From positions 1 to 35,238 of the forward strand of contig DATMSB010000156.1 in the NCBI GenBank assembly GCA_035565615.1: a stretch of DNA of 35,238 nt. The letters run 5' to 3'. Source of the stretch: Vulgatibacter sp035565615. Its GTDB lineage: Bacteria; Myxococcota; Myxococcia; Myxococcales; Vulgatibacteraceae. Position numbers and translations under genes: made by a program. Below, one piece after another: positions 16,372 to 27,553 of the stretch (positions are counted from its first letter, which is position 1; every line of letters begins with the position of its first letter). The notes below the pieces were generated by a model that made no database searches, was not told the origin of the DNA, and saw only the letters and a list, made by a program, of their open reading frames with translations.

Positions 16372-18036
16372 GTGCTCATTCCTGCCCTAGCCGCGATGCT
16401 CCTCCAAGCGTCGGCCCCGGCTCCGGCCCCAGCGCCCGCCGAAACCGCCGCCGAGACGCCTGCCCAGCCCACCGACACCGCAGCCCAGGACGCCCCCGCG
16501 GCGGATCTCGATCCGCAGCAGGAGGCCGGGACCGCTCCGGCCCCCACGGCCGCCGACGCCGCACCGGCGAAGGCGCAGGAGGTCGAGCCCGCCGCCGACG
16601 CACCGAAGCCTGCCGGCAAGACGCTCTGGCTGATGCAGCCCCTCTACCCGGGACAGGAGCTGCTCGTGGGCAGGACGGAGGAGGCCATCGCGAGCCTCCT
16701 CCCCGCCGACGAGCGATCCCTCGAGGTAGTGGGGCGCAAGGAGCTCGCCGCGAGCCTCCGCCCCGCCGACGACGCGATCGATTGCATCTTCGGCGAGACG
16801 CGCTGCGAGGATCCCCTCGGCGCCCTCATTGCCGGCCTCGGCTTCGAGCGCGTGGTGCTCGTCCGCGTGGGCCAGGAGGGCACCGGCTACCGCGTGCGCG
16901 CGGCGAGCTTCCAGCCCGGCTCCTTCGAGGCCGCCACCGCCGAGAGCGAGGGCGCCAACCTCGAGAAGACGCTGCTGTCGTCGGTGGTGCGGGTCGCGCC
17001 CCTGGCGGCGCAGGTCGAGGTCCGCTCCGAGCCAGAGGGCGCCACGGTGTTCATCGACGGCGAGAAGGTGGGCGTCACGCCGCTCTCCACCCAGGTGCTC
17101 CCCGGCGAGCGCACCATCCGCATGGAGTTCGCCGCCTACCACCCGCTGGAGAAGAAGGAGCAGATCCCGGTGCGCGGCAGGACCCAGGTGGTCGGCGCCC
17201 TCACCAAGCTCCCCGGCAAGATCCACGTGATCTCCCCGGGCGCCAAGATCCTCATCGACGGCGAGGAGGTCGGCGAGGACGAGGTGGAGGTCGCCTCCAC
17301 GGCTGGCACCCACAAGATCACGCTGCATCGCGACGGCTACGAGCCGTACGAGACGACGCTGGAGGTGAAGCCCGACGACACCGCGAAGTTCGAACGGGAG
17401 CTCGATCCCACCTTCTTCAAGACGATCGGCCAGGCGATGTCGGAGGCGCAGAAGGAGATCTACGAGGAGGACGGCTACTTCGCCTTCGTCTACGAGCAGA
17501 AGACGCTCGCCAACACCGCGTTCGGCGCGAAGCAGCTCTCCCTCTCCTCGTCCGACCTCGACGGCATGTCCACGCAGGATGCCTCGGTGATGGCGTTCGG
17601 GCTGGAGTACGGCTCCCTCTGGAAGTATGTGGGCATGACCTGGTTCGGCGCCTCCTACTTCACCTCCCGCGACGACTGGACGCTGCTCAAGAAGGAGTTC
17701 GAGGACGGCGAGCGGCCGGACGTGGTGACCACGATCGACGGCGGCAACCTCCGGCTCCTGCAGCCCCAGCTTCGGATCGCGATCTGGAGGTTCGTGCTCG
17801 GCGTGAGGGGCGGCGTGGGGATGAACTTGGGCGTGGCCACCGGCACCGAGCGCGAGAACCGCAACAAGTTCTTCTTCGGCGGGATCGACGCCGAGGCCAT
17901 GGGGACGGTGCAGCTCCGCCTCGTGGGCGGCCTGTTCGGCGAAGCCGGCTACGGCCACCAGTGGCCCCTCGTCTCCTTCGTCGGCAACTCTTCTGAGGCC
18001 TCGAACCTCCGCTTCGGAGTCGGCTATGCGTTCTGA
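16372..18036 (+). CDS. PEGA-domain outer-membrane barrel protein
   Basis: About 554 residues from GTG 16372, giving MLIPALAAMLLQASAPAPAP, a signal-peptide-like start that lacks the usual basic residues. After a long Ala/Pro/Thr linker (to about residue 82) comes an alpha/beta region with a Cys pair (DCIFGETRC, possibly a disulfide). Then come two tandem PEGA repeats (VRSEPEGATVFIDGEKVG and an INVISPGAKILIDGEEVG-like second copy). The last 190 residues alternate in polarity, with many aromatic girdle residues, and end in VGYAF, as outer-membrane barrels do. PEGA domains are thought to contact cell-wall or surface polymers. First gene of a three-gene unit, overlapping the TPR gene by 11 bp. The upstream ATG at 16349 would give MMRSAR followed by the same hydrophobic stretch if one base were shifted. 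Confidence 0.82.
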   Translation: MLIPALAAMLLQASAPAPAPAPAETAAETPAQPTDTAAQDAPAADLDPQQEAGTAPAPTAADAAPAKAQEVEPAADAPKPAGKTLWLMQPLYPGQELLVGRTEEAIASLLPADERSLEVVGRKELAASLRPADDAIDCIFGETRCEDPLGALIAGLGFERVVLVRVGQEGTGYRVRAASFQPGSFEAATAESEGANLEKTLLSSVVRVAPLAAQVEVRSEPEGATVFIDGEKVGVTPLSTQVLPGERTIRMEFAAYHPLEKKEQIPVRGRTQVVGALTKLPGKIHVISPGAKILIDGEEVGEDEVEVASTAGTHKITLHRDGYEPYETTLEVKPDDTAKFERELDPTFFKTIGQAMSEAQKEIYEEDGYFAFVYEQKTLANTAFGAKQLSLSSSDLDGMSTQDASVMAFGLEYGSLWKYVGMTWFGASYFTSRDDWTLLKKEFEDGERPDVVTTIDGGNLRLLQPQLRIAIWRFVLGVRGGVGMNLGVATGTERENRNKFFFGGIDAEAMGTVQLRLVGGLFGEAGYGHQWPLVSFVGNSSEASNLRFGVGYAF

Positions 18037-19075
18037 TCGTCTCCCGTTCCGTCTCCTCGCAGCGCTGGCGGTCCTGGTCCCGGGGTTCGCGCTCGCCGCG
18101 CCCCTCGTGGGCCCGTCGGTCGGCAACGCCGACGCCCTCCAGGCGGAGGCGAACCGCCTCTTCAATCGGAAGCAGTACGCCAAGGCCGCGGAGCTCTTCC
18201 TCCAGGCGACGAGGGCCGATCCGGGGCACCTGCCGGCCTACCTCTCGCTGGCGCGGGCCCAGTTCCAGGCGAAGCGGCTCGCCGAGGCCTGCAACGCCTA
18301 CCGCGCGTACCTGCGGGCGGCGCCGGAGGGGAGCGATCGCGCCAAGGCGCAGAGCGAGCTCACCTTGTGTGAGCGCCAGCTCGCCGCGAAGAAGGGCGCC
18401 AAAGACGCCACCCGCGACTTCGTCGATCTCAAGGCCGCCTTCTACGCCGCCCTGGAGCAGAAGCAGATCCTGGGCGACGAGGGCGCCGGGCAGGCGCTGC
18501 GCACCCTCGTCGATCGGGGCTACGTCTCCACCGACCTCGCCGACCTGGCGAGCCGCCTCCACACCGAGGCGGTGCGGTCGGCCAACGAGATTCACGCCCA
18601 GGCCCTCGCCCACCAGCCCATCTCCGCCCAGCGGCTCATGGACGGGCGCGACCTCTTCGATCTGGCCGCCGACGTGGGCGCGGAGCCCGAGGGGCGCCGC
18701 GCCAAGGCCGCCTTCCTCGCGGGCCGCGCCGACCTCGAGGTGGCGTTCGCCAAGCGGACCGCCGCCCAGGCCGTGACCTCGAAGAAGCAGGCCATGCTGG
18801 CCGAGGCGACCGCCGCCGCGCTGCGGGCGATCGATCACTTCACCGAGGCGACGCTCGCCGACCCCACCCAGGCGGAGTACAAGTTCTTCCGCGCGCTCGC
18901 CCACTACCGGCGCGGCGATCGGGAGGGCGCGCTCGCCTCCCTGCGGCGTGACCTGCCGGACGATCCGCGCACCATCGTGCTCGGCGCCGTGCAGGCGATC
19001 GCGGCTTCCAACGAGTCGGGCGCCGCCGAGCTGGAGCGCGTGCTCTTCTCGAGCAGGTTCCCGGAGCGCAAGTAG
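18026..19075 (+). CDS. Exported TPR-repeat protein
   Basis: 349 residues with a clear signal peptide, MRSDRLPFRLLAALAVLVPG, cleaved about residue 24 (FALA-APL). Two or three TPR units follow (ADALQAEANRLFNRKQYAKA and HLPAYLSLARAQFQAKRLAE), then a long helical region with several Leu- and Ala-rich helices, and another TPR-like pair near the C-terminus (AEYKFFRALAHYRRGDREGA). It probably works in the periplasm as a binding scaffold. It overlaps the PEGA gene by 11 bp and lies 10 bp before the kinase start, so it should be co-translated with both. No enzyme motif is present. The pairing with a PEGA barrel and a kinase suggests an adaptor between the two membranes (inference). Confidence 0.85.
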   Translation: MRSDRLPFRLLAALAVLVPGFALAAPLVGPSVGNADALQAEANRLFNRKQYAKAAELFLQATRADPGHLPAYLSLARAQFQAKRLAEACNAYRAYLRAAPEGSDRAKAQSELTLCERQLAAKKGAKDATRDFVDLKAAFYAALEQKQILGDEGAGQALRTLVDRGYVSTDLADLASRLHTEAVRSANEIHAQALAHQPISAQRLMDGRDLFDLAADVGAEPEGRRAKAAFLAGRADLEVAFAKRTAAQAVTSKKQAMLAEATAAALRAIDHFTEATLADPTQAEYKFFRALAHYRRGDREGALASLRRDLPDDPRTIVLGAVQAIAASNESGAAELERVLFSSRFPERK

Positions 19076-19085
19076 GAACGAGGCA

Positions 19086-21053
<1,968 letters not shown>

Positions 21054-21201
21054 TCGCGAGGCCCGCTCCTCGCAGCAGGCGGCGTCCCGGTCGCCATCCC
21101 GCAGATCCTCCCTGCCGCCGTGGCGTCCCGGTTCATCGCGCGAAGCGCCCCGTGCGATCGACGCAAGGCTGGTGCGATCGCGCGCCCCCGCCGCGGGACT
21201 A

Positions 21202-24200
21202 TCAGCGGGCGTTCCTCCTCCACGCGGCGGCGCCCAGCGCGACCGCCGCGGCGGCGGAGGCGAGGACCACCAGGGGCAGGATCGGCGGCCGGGATCCCCT
21301 CGGGTGGGCGCGCCTCGCGTCGGCGGCGGCGATCTTCTCCGGGTAGGCGACGGCGGTGCCGAGGGGCCCGTGATCCTTCGCGAAGCGGATCACCTCGGCG
21401 AGGTGCATCGGCCTGCGGTCGGTGGCGTCTCGGATCTGGGACCGGCAGCTGAAGCCGTCCGCGACGACGAGGGCGTCGCGATCCTCGGCGCGCGCCATGG
21501 GCAGGATCGCCCGCTCGCCGCACGCCATGGAGACGTCGTACTTCATGCCCGCCTCGTACCCGAAGGCGCCCGCCATCCCGCAGCATCCCGACTCGGGCAC
21601 CTCGTGCTTCAGCCCCATCCGATCCATCACCGCCTTGTCGGCCTTCAGCTTCGTCAGCGACATCGAGTGGCAGTGGCCCTGGACGAGGGCCTTCATCTCG
21701 AGGCGGGGGACGTCGATCCGCTCCTTCTCCAGGAAGGCCTCGAACGACATGACGAGCTCCCGCAGCCGCATCGCCTCGGGATCGTCCGGGAAGAAATTGT
21801 GGAGCTCGTCGTGGAATACCGAGACACACGACGGTTCGATGCCGACGATGGGGATGCCGGCGCGGATGAAGGGGCGAAGCCGCGCGATGTCGTGGCGGAG
21901 GAGGCGCTTCGCGGTGGGGAGCATTCCGTAGTCGTAGAGGGGCCTGCCGCAGCAGAGGAAGCCGCGGGGGACGATCACGTTCCAGCCGGCGTCCGTGAGG
22001 ACGTCGTACGCCGCCTGCGCGGTCTCGGGGTGGAAGTAGTTGTTCCAGGTGTCCGGCCAGAGCACCACCCGGGGCACGCCCGCCGCCGCCTTCGGCCGGC
22101 GCAGGCCGATCCGCTGCTGGAAGGAGCGCGGCGCCAGGCGCGGCAGCTCCCGGCGCGGATCGACGCCGGCCACGGCGCGGACGGCGGCTCGGCCGGCGCG
22201 CGATCGCATCAGGAGGTTGGCCGCCCACGGCGCCACCCGGGCCATCCGCAGCCAGAACATGGTCAGGCCCATGGTGTAGGCCTGGCGCGGGCGCGGCCGC
22301 CCCTCGTAGTAGTGGGAGAGGAACTCCGCCTTGTAGGTGGGGATGTCGACGTGGACGGGGCACTCGCCCTTGCACCCCTTGCACACCAGGCAGAGATCGA
22401 GGGCCTCCTTCACGCCCTCGTCGCGCCAGCTCCGCTCCAGCGTCTGCCCCTGCAGCATCTCGAAGAGGAGGTGGGCCCTGCCGCGGGTGGAGTGCATCTC
22501 CTCCCGGGTGACCATGTAGCTCGGGCACATCACGCCGCCCTCCTCCCGGCGGCAAAGCCCCACGCCCACGCAGCGCATGGCGGCGCGGCCCATGCGCCCC
22601 TCGTCGTCGGGGAAGCGGAAGTGCGTCCTCGGGTTCCACCGCGGCGGGACGATCCGGAGGTTCTCGTCGATCCGGTAGGGCCGCACGTCTTTGCGCGGGT
22701 TCATCTTCCACTCGGGATCCCAGATCGCCTTGAACTTCTCGAAGGCCTCGACGATCCGCGCGCCGAACATTCTGGGGAGGAGCTCGGCGCGGGCCTGGCC
22801 GTCGCCGTGCTCGCCGGAGAGGGAGCCGCCGTAGGCGACCACCAGATCCGCGGCCTCCTCGATGAAGGCGCGGCATTCGCGGCGCCCTTCCTCCGTCTCG
22901 AAGACGAAGTCGATGCGGCAGTGCAGGCAGCCCTGCCCGAAGTGCCCGTAGAGCGCGGCGTCGTAGCCGTGCCGATCGAGGAGCTTGCGGAAGTCGCGCA
23001 GGTAGTCGCCGAGCCTGGCCGGCGGCACGGCGGAGTCCTCCCACCCCTCCCAGGTGTCGCGCATGCCCGGCACCCGCGCGGTGGCGCCCAGGCCCGACTC
23101 GCGGAGGGTCCAGATGTGCGCCTGGTGCACGGGATCGTCGAAGACCTTCGAGGAGACCAGCCCCTTCTCGCGGCGAATCCGCCGCATCACGTCGGTGGCC
23201 TTCTCCCGCGCCTCCTCCCGGGTCTCGCCCCCGAACTCCACCACCAGCAGCCCGTCGCCCGCGGGGAGCTCCCGCATGAAGTCCGTGTGGAGGTTCTTGC
23301 GCCTGGCGCGCATGAGGAGCCCGTCGTCCATGCCCTCCAGGGCGAGAGGGTGGAACTCGTCCAGCTCCCCCACCCGATCGGCGGCCTCGTAGATGTCCTC
23401 GAAGCCGACCACCAGCAGCGCGCGGTGCGGGGGATCGTAGACGAGCCGCACCTTGGCCTGCAGCACGGTGACGCAGGTGCCCTCGGTCCCCACCAGGGCG
23501 CGGGCGACGTGGAAGCCGTTCTCGGGGAGGAGCTGCTCCAGGTTGTAGCCCGACACCCGCCGGGGGATCTTCGGGAAGCGCGCGCGGATCTCTTCGGCGT
23601 ACTCGTCGCGCAGCGCGCGCAGGGCCCGGTAGATCTCCGCCTTGCGCCCACCTTCCCGGACGATGGCGCGATAGGCCTCGTCGCTCGTCTCGCCCACCCA
23701 GGTCCGCAGGCCGTCGTAGGTGAGGATCTCCAGGGCCTCGGTGTTCTCCGACATCTTGCCGGCCATCTGGGCGTGGGTGCCGCAGGCGTTGTTGCCGATC
23801 ATGCCGCCGATCCCGCAGCGATCGTGGGTGGAGGGATCCGGCCCCAGCGTGAGCTGGTAGCGGTCGCGGGCGACGCGGCGGAGGGTGTCGAGGACCGTGC
23901 CGGGGAGCACGGTGGCGCTCCGCTCCACCGGATCGATGCGGAGGATCCCGTGGAGGTACTTGCTCCAGTCGAGGATCACCGCGACGTTGCACGTCTGCCC
24001 GGCGAGGCTGGTGCCACCCGCCCTGGACAGGATCGGGGCGCCGTGGCGGCGGCAGATCTCCACCGTCCTCACCACGTCGTCGAGGGTGCGCGGGATCACC
24101 ACGCCGATGGGGGTCTGGCGGTAGTTGGAGGCGTCGGTGGCGTAGAGGGCTCGGCTGGTGTCGTCGAAGCGCACCTCGCCCTCGATCGCCTCGCGCAGCT

Positions 24201-24303
24201 CGCCGGCCAGGTCGCCGCGCTCCGCCTCGCGGCCCGGGGGCGGCCCCTCGATCCGCAGCGGGACCACCTGCGGCGCCGTGCCGCCCTCGAAGCCCGTCTC
24301 CAT
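21202..24303 (-). CDS. FAD-linked oxidase fused to Fe-S (GlcF-like) domain, membrane-anchored
   Basis: 1033 residues. The N-terminal half is an FAD-binding PCMH/vanillyl-alcohol oxidase-type dehydrogenase (GGTSLAGQ at 97-104, GTEGTCVTVL later). From about residue 575 come two 4Fe-4S motifs (CVGVGLCRR...CPSY and CLVCKGCKGECP near 638-648). Then two CCG-type domains follow (CCGRPLYDYG, GCCGMAGAFGYE). This fuses what GlcD and GlcF do separately, oxidising a 2-hydroxyacid such as D-lactate or glycolate and passing electrons to quinone. The last 30 residues form a single hydrophobic helix followed by WRRNAR, which is unusual and suggests a tail anchor on the inner membrane. Third gene of an operon with ThDP and enolase-superfamily genes. 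The substrate is not determined by the sequence. Confidence 0.9.
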   Translation of the reverse strand: METGFEGGTAPQVVPLRIEGPPPGREAERGDLAGELREAIEGEVRFDDTSRALYATDASNYRQTPIGVVIPRTLDDVVRTVEICRRHGAPILSRAGGTSLAGQTCNVAVILDWSKYLHGILRIDPVERSATVLPGTVLDTLRRVARDRYQLTLGPDPSTHDRCGIGGMIGNNACGTHAQMAGKMSENTEALEILTYDGLRTWVGETSDEAYRAIVREGGRKAEIYRALRALRDEYAEEIRARFPKIPRRVSGYNLEQLLPENGFHVARALVGTEGTCVTVLQAKVRLVYDPPHRALLVVGFEDIYEAADRVGELDEFHPLALEGMDDGLLMRARRKNLHTDFMRELPAGDGLLVVEFGGETREEAREKATDVMRRIRREKGLVSSKVFDDPVHQAHIWTLRESGLGATARVPGMRDTWEGWEDSAVPPARLGDYLRDFRKLLDRHGYDAALYGHFGQGCLHCRIDFVFETEEGRRECRAFIEEAADLVVAYGGSLSGEHGDGQARAELLPRMFGARIVEAFEKFKAIWDPEWKMNPRKDVRPYRIDENLRIVPPRWNPRTHFRFPDDEGRMGRAAMRCVGVGLCRREEGGVMCPSYMVTREEMHSTRGRAHLLFEMLQGQTLERSWRDEGVKEALDLCLVCKGCKGECPVHVDIPTYKAEFLSHYYEGRPRPRQAYTMGLTMFWLRMARVAPWAANLLMRSRAGRAAVRAVAGVDPRRELPRLAPRSFQQRIGLRRPKAAAGVPRVVLWPDTWNNYFHPETAQAAYDVLTDAGWNVIVPRGFLCCGRPLYDYGMLPTAKRLLRHDIARLRPFIRAGIPIVGIEPSCVSVFHDELHNFFPDDPEAMRLRELVMSFEAFLEKERIDVPRLEMKALVQGHCHSMSLTKLKADKAVMDRMGLKHEVPESGCCGMAGAFGYEAGMKYDVSMACGERAILPMARAEDRDALVVADGFSCRSQIRDATDRRPMHLAEVIRFAKDHGPLGTAVAYPEKIAAADARRAHPRGSRPPILPLVVLASAAAAVALGAAAWRRNAR

Positions 24304-24402
24304 CCCCTGGCCTCCCCTCCCGACCGCGCCCGTCGGATCGATATGCGCATCCTGCCGCGGTGTAGATCCGCCCGGGTGGGGGCGGAGGAGGGGCGGGATG
24401 TC

Positions 24403-26187
24403 TCAGGCGCCCCGCTTGCCGCCGTACCAGTCGCGGAAGACCTGGCGGAGCATGTGCCACTGGTTCGGATCGCCCTTGCCCAGCGAGGAGGCGAACATCC
24501 GGGCCTGCTCCGCGGAGATGTGCGGCGGGAGGGGCGGCACCTCGGGATCCACCACCGCCTCGATCAGCGTGGGCCGCTCGGAGGAGAGGGCCTCGTCCCA
24601 CGCCCACGCCACCTTCTCCGGGGCGTCGAGGCGGATCCCCCGCAGGCCGATCGACTCGGCGTACCCGGCGTAGGGGAAGTCGGGCAAGTCCTGCGAGGCG
24701 GGGAACTTGGGCAGCCCGGACTCCACCCGCATCTCCCAGGTCACCTGGTTGAGGTCGCGGTTGTTGAGCACGAGGACCACGAAGGTGGGGCTCTTCCACC
24801 TGCGCCAGTTCCGGGTGACGGTGAGCAGCTCCGCCAGGCCGTTCATCTGCATGGCGCCGTCGCCCACCAGCGCGATCACCGGGCGGTCGGGGTAGGCCAT
24901 CTTCGCGGCGATCGCGTAGGGGACGCCCGGCCCCATGGTGGCGAGGTTGCCGGAGAGCGACGCCATCATCCCCGGTCGGACCACGAGGTCGCGGGCGAAC
25001 CAGTTGGCGGAGGAGCCCGAGTCCGAGGTGAGGATCACGCCGTTGGGGAGCCGCGGCGACAGCTCGTGGAAGACGAGCTGCGGGTTGAGGGGATTGGCGG
25101 GCTGCCTCGCCCGGCCCGCCAGGGTGTCGAACCAGGCGTCGCGCTCCTTCATCAGGGCGTCGCGCCACCTGCGGTCCTGCTTGCGGGCGAGGTAGGGCTG
25201 CAAGAGGCGCAGGGTCTCCTTGCCGTCGCCGACGAGCGCCACCTCCACCGGGTAGCGCAGGCCCAGCATCCGACCGTCGATGTCGATCTGGACGCCGCGG
25301 GCCTGGCCCTCCTTCGGGAGAAAGTCGGCGTAGGGGAAGCTGGTCCCGACCATGAGGAGGGTGTCGCACTCCCGCATCAGATCCCAGCTCGGCTTGGTGC
25401 CGAGCAGCCCGATCGAGCCGGTGACGCCCGGCGCGTCGTCGGGCACCACCGTGCGGCCGAGGAGCGCCTTGGCGATCCCGGCGCCCAGGGTCTCGGCCAC
25501 CGTCAGCACCTCCTCGCCCGCGTCGAGGCAGCCCGCGCCCACCAGCATCGCCACCCGCTCGCCGGAGTTGAGCACGTCGGCGGCGCGGCGGAGGTCGCGC
25601 TCGGTGGGCACCACCACCGGATGGGTGAAGCTGGTGCTCGAGTGGATCGACGCGTGGGCGTGCGGCGGCACGGGGACCGCCTCCTCCTCCTGGAGGTCGT
25701 TGGGGAGGATCACGCAGGTGACGGTGCGCTCCGACTTCGCGATCCGCACGGCGCGGTCGACGAGGTGGCGGATCTGCGCCGGCACCGTGGCCATCTGCAC
25801 GTACTCGCTGGCCACGTCCTTGAACAGGTTGGCGAGATCGACCTCCTGCTGGAAGTGTCCGCCGATGGCAGCCCGCGCCGTGTGGCCGACCAGCGCCACC
25901 ACCGGCTGGTGATCGAGCTTGGCGTCGTAGAGGCCGTTGAGCAGGTGGATGGCGCCGGGGCCGGAGGTGGCCACGCAGACGCCCACCTCGCCGGTGAACT
26001 TGGCGTGGGCGCAGGCCATGAAGGCGGCCATCTCCTCGTGGCGGACCTGCACGAACTCGACCTTCTCCTCCTGCCGGTGCAGCGCGCCGAGCAGGCCGTT
26101 GATGCCGTCGCCGGGGTAGCCGAAGACGCGCTTGACCCCCCACTCGGACAGGCGGTTGACGATGAAGTCCCCCACGGTCTGTGCCAT
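24403..26187 (-). CDS. ThDP-dependent enzyme, pyruvate oxidase/dehydrogenase type
   Basis: 594 residues with the standard three-domain fold of the PoxB/acetolactate synthase family. The N-terminal Pyr domain has GYPGDGINGLLGAL (23-36) and the catalytic Glu of RHEEMAAF (50-57). The central domain (about 190-330) has VAMLVGAGC, and the PP domain contains the ThDP motif GDGAMQMN from residue 442, closed by LVLNN. PoxB-type enzymes convert pyruvate to acetate and CO2 with electrons going to quinone. The PoxB C-terminal lipid-binding amphipathic helix is not evident here (the end is WHMLRQVFRDWYGGKRGA). A decarboxylase acting on another 2-keto acid is therefore possible. Upstream site GGGAGCGGGG supports ATG 26187. 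Downstream gene begins about 100 bp later. Confidence 0.88.
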   Translation of the reverse strand: MAQTVGDFIVNRLSEWGVKRVFGYPGDGINGLLGALHRQEEKVEFVQVRHEEMAAFMACAHAKFTGEVGVCVATSGPGAIHLLNGLYDAKLDHQPVVALVGHTARAAIGGHFQQEVDLANLFKDVASEYVQMATVPAQIRHLVDRAVRIAKSERTVTCVILPNDLQEEEAVPVPPHAHASIHSSTSFTHPVVVPTERDLRRAADVLNSGERVAMLVGAGCLDAGEEVLTVAETLGAGIAKALLGRTVVPDDAPGVTGSIGLLGTKPSWDLMRECDTLLMVGTSFPYADFLPKEGQARGVQIDIDGRMLGLRYPVEVALVGDGKETLRLLQPYLARKQDRRWRDALMKERDAWFDTLAGRARQPANPLNPQLVFHELSPRLPNGVILTSDSGSSANWFARDLVVRPGMMASLSGNLATMGPGVPYAIAAKMAYPDRPVIALVGDGAMQMNGLAELLTVTRNWRRWKSPTFVVLVLNNRDLNQVTWEMRVESGLPKFPASQDLPDFPYAGYAESIGLRGIRLDAPEKVAWAWDEALSSERPTLIEAVVDPEVPPLPPHISAEQARMFASSLGKGDPNQWHMLRQVFRDWYGGKRGA

Positions 26188-26215
26188 GCCGTTCCCCGCT
26201 CCCTTCGGTGCATCC

Positions 26216-27382
26216 TCAGCTCGTACGAAACCTCTCCATCTCGAGGCGCTTCGGCTCCAGCCCGAGGCCGGGGCGGTCCTCGTCCGGCCGGGCGAACCCT
26301 CCCCGCACCATCGCGGCGCCGTCGAAGAACATGTGCTCGATCCGCGCGTGGTCGTGGAAGTACTCCGCCGGCTCCAGCGCACAGGTCACGGCGCAGCAGG
26401 GGTGCAGGTGGATGGAGGGCGCGGTGTGGGCGGAGAGCGGGAGGTGCCACGCCTCGCAGAGCGCCGCCGCCTCCAGGAAGCCCGTGATCCCGCCGCAGCG
26501 GGTGGCGTCCGCCTGCATGACGTCCACCGCGCCCGCCCGGGCGAAGGCGAGGAAGTCGTACGATCGGTAGGCGTACTCCCCCGCGGCGAGGCGCATGCGA
26601 TCGGGGAGGCGTTCGCGCACGAAGCGCATGCCGTCCAGATCGTCGGAGCTCACCGGCTCCTCGAACCAGGAGACGCCCTCGTCGGCGAAGATCCGGGTGA
26701 GGGCGATCGCCTCGCGGGGGTGGCAGGCGCCGTTGGCGTCGACGAAGAGCTCCACGTCGGGGCCGATCGCGTCGCGGGCCACGTGCACCCGCTCTCGCTC
26801 CGTCGCCGGATCGGGGCCGACCTTCATCTTCACCGCCTCGAAGCCTCGAAGCGCCCAGCCGCTGAGCTGATCTTCCAGCCGATCCCGCGAGTACGAGATG
26901 AAGCCGCCGCTGCCGTAGAGCGGGACCTCGTCCCGCACCTTCCCGAGGAGCGTGCAGAGGGGCAGGCCGAGGAGCCTCGCCTTCAGATCCCATGCGGCGA
27001 GGTCGATCGCCGAGATGGCGTGGGAGGCGATCCCCGGCAGGCCCGTGTTGCGCACGGCGCGGTCGAGCGTCGCCCGCAGCCTGGTGGGCTCGAGGGACGA
27101 TCGCCCCTCCACGAGGTGGGCCAGCACGCCGCGGATCAGCTCTGCGGTCGCCTCGGTGGAGTAGGTGAAGCCGATCCCTCGCTCGCCTCCCGCGTCGAGA
27201 TCCACCAGGACCATCACCGTGTGATCCCACTCGATGGTGCCGTCGGCCTCGGGGCCGTCGGTGGGGACGCGGTACGAGGAGACCTCCACGTGCTCGATCG
27301 GCGGCGAGCCCGGCGCCGGGTGCTCGAAGAGCGGGGCGCTCGTGGGCGCGCGCGGACGCTCGGGCCCATGCGGCGAGGGCAC
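26216..27382 (-). CDS. Enolase-superfamily (mandelate racemase-type) dehydratase or racemase
   Basis: 388 residues from GTG 27382, chosen because GGAGGAGCC precedes it and no ATG is suitably placed. The barrel has all expected residues of the mandelate racemase subgroup: Lys-x-Lys at 185-187 (VKMKVG), the metal ligands Asp215 (FVDANG), Glu in FEEP (240-243) and Glu269 (AAGE), and a His-Asp pair made by Asp292 (QADATRCGG) and His319 (LSAHTAP). These enzymes abstract the alpha proton of a carboxylate and, for acid sugars, dehydrate to a 2-keto-3-deoxy acid. Specificity cannot be set from these motifs. It heads an operon with the ThDP enzyme (28 bp gap) and the FAD/Fe-S protein. Confidence 0.9.
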   Translation of the reverse strand: MPSPHGPERPRAPTSAPLFEHPAPGSPPIEHVEVSSYRVPTDGPEADGTIEWDHTVMVLVDLDAGGERGIGFTYSTEATAELIRGVLAHLVEGRSSLEPTRLRATLDRAVRNTGLPGIASHAISAIDLAAWDLKARLLGLPLCTLLGKVRDEVPLYGSGGFISYSRDRLEDQLSGWALRGFEAVKMKVGPDPATERERVHVARDAIGPDVELFVDANGACHPREAIALTRIFADEGVSWFEEPVSSDDLDGMRFVRERLPDRMRLAAGEYAYRSYDFLAFARAGAVDVMQADATRCGGITGFLEAAALCEAWHLPLSAHTAPSIHLHPCCAVTCALEPAEYFHDHARIEHMFFDGAAMVRGGFARPDEDRPGLGLEPKRLEMERFRTS

Positions 27383-27499
27383 GGCTCCTCCGTCGAAGAA
27401 AGGGTTCCTCGCGAACCGTGACCACCGGGGTGCGGGCGCGCAACGACGGCCGGCGCGCTCCGGCCGCCTTAGGTTTGCAGGGCGAGTCGCTCGCGGCGG

Positions 27500-27515
27500 C
27501 GCGATCTGCATCGCG
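27500..27515. promoter_or_regulatory. Perfect 6-bp-arm palindrome upstream of the ferritin-like gene
   Basis: CGCGAT-CTGC-ATCGCG lies 38 bp before the ATG of the ferritin-like gene, in the 171-bp gap between it and the divergent enolase-superfamily gene. Both arms are exact. A further small repeat, GGTTC-CTCGC-GAACC, is at 27403-27417, next to the start of the minus-strand operon. These could be operators for a dimeric regulator, but GC-rich DNA gives such palindromes by chance fairly often, and neither matches a Fur-box pattern. Confidence 0.3.
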
Positions 27516-27553
27516 ACGGGCCTCTTCGGGCGACGCGAGAGGAGGAGCCCACC

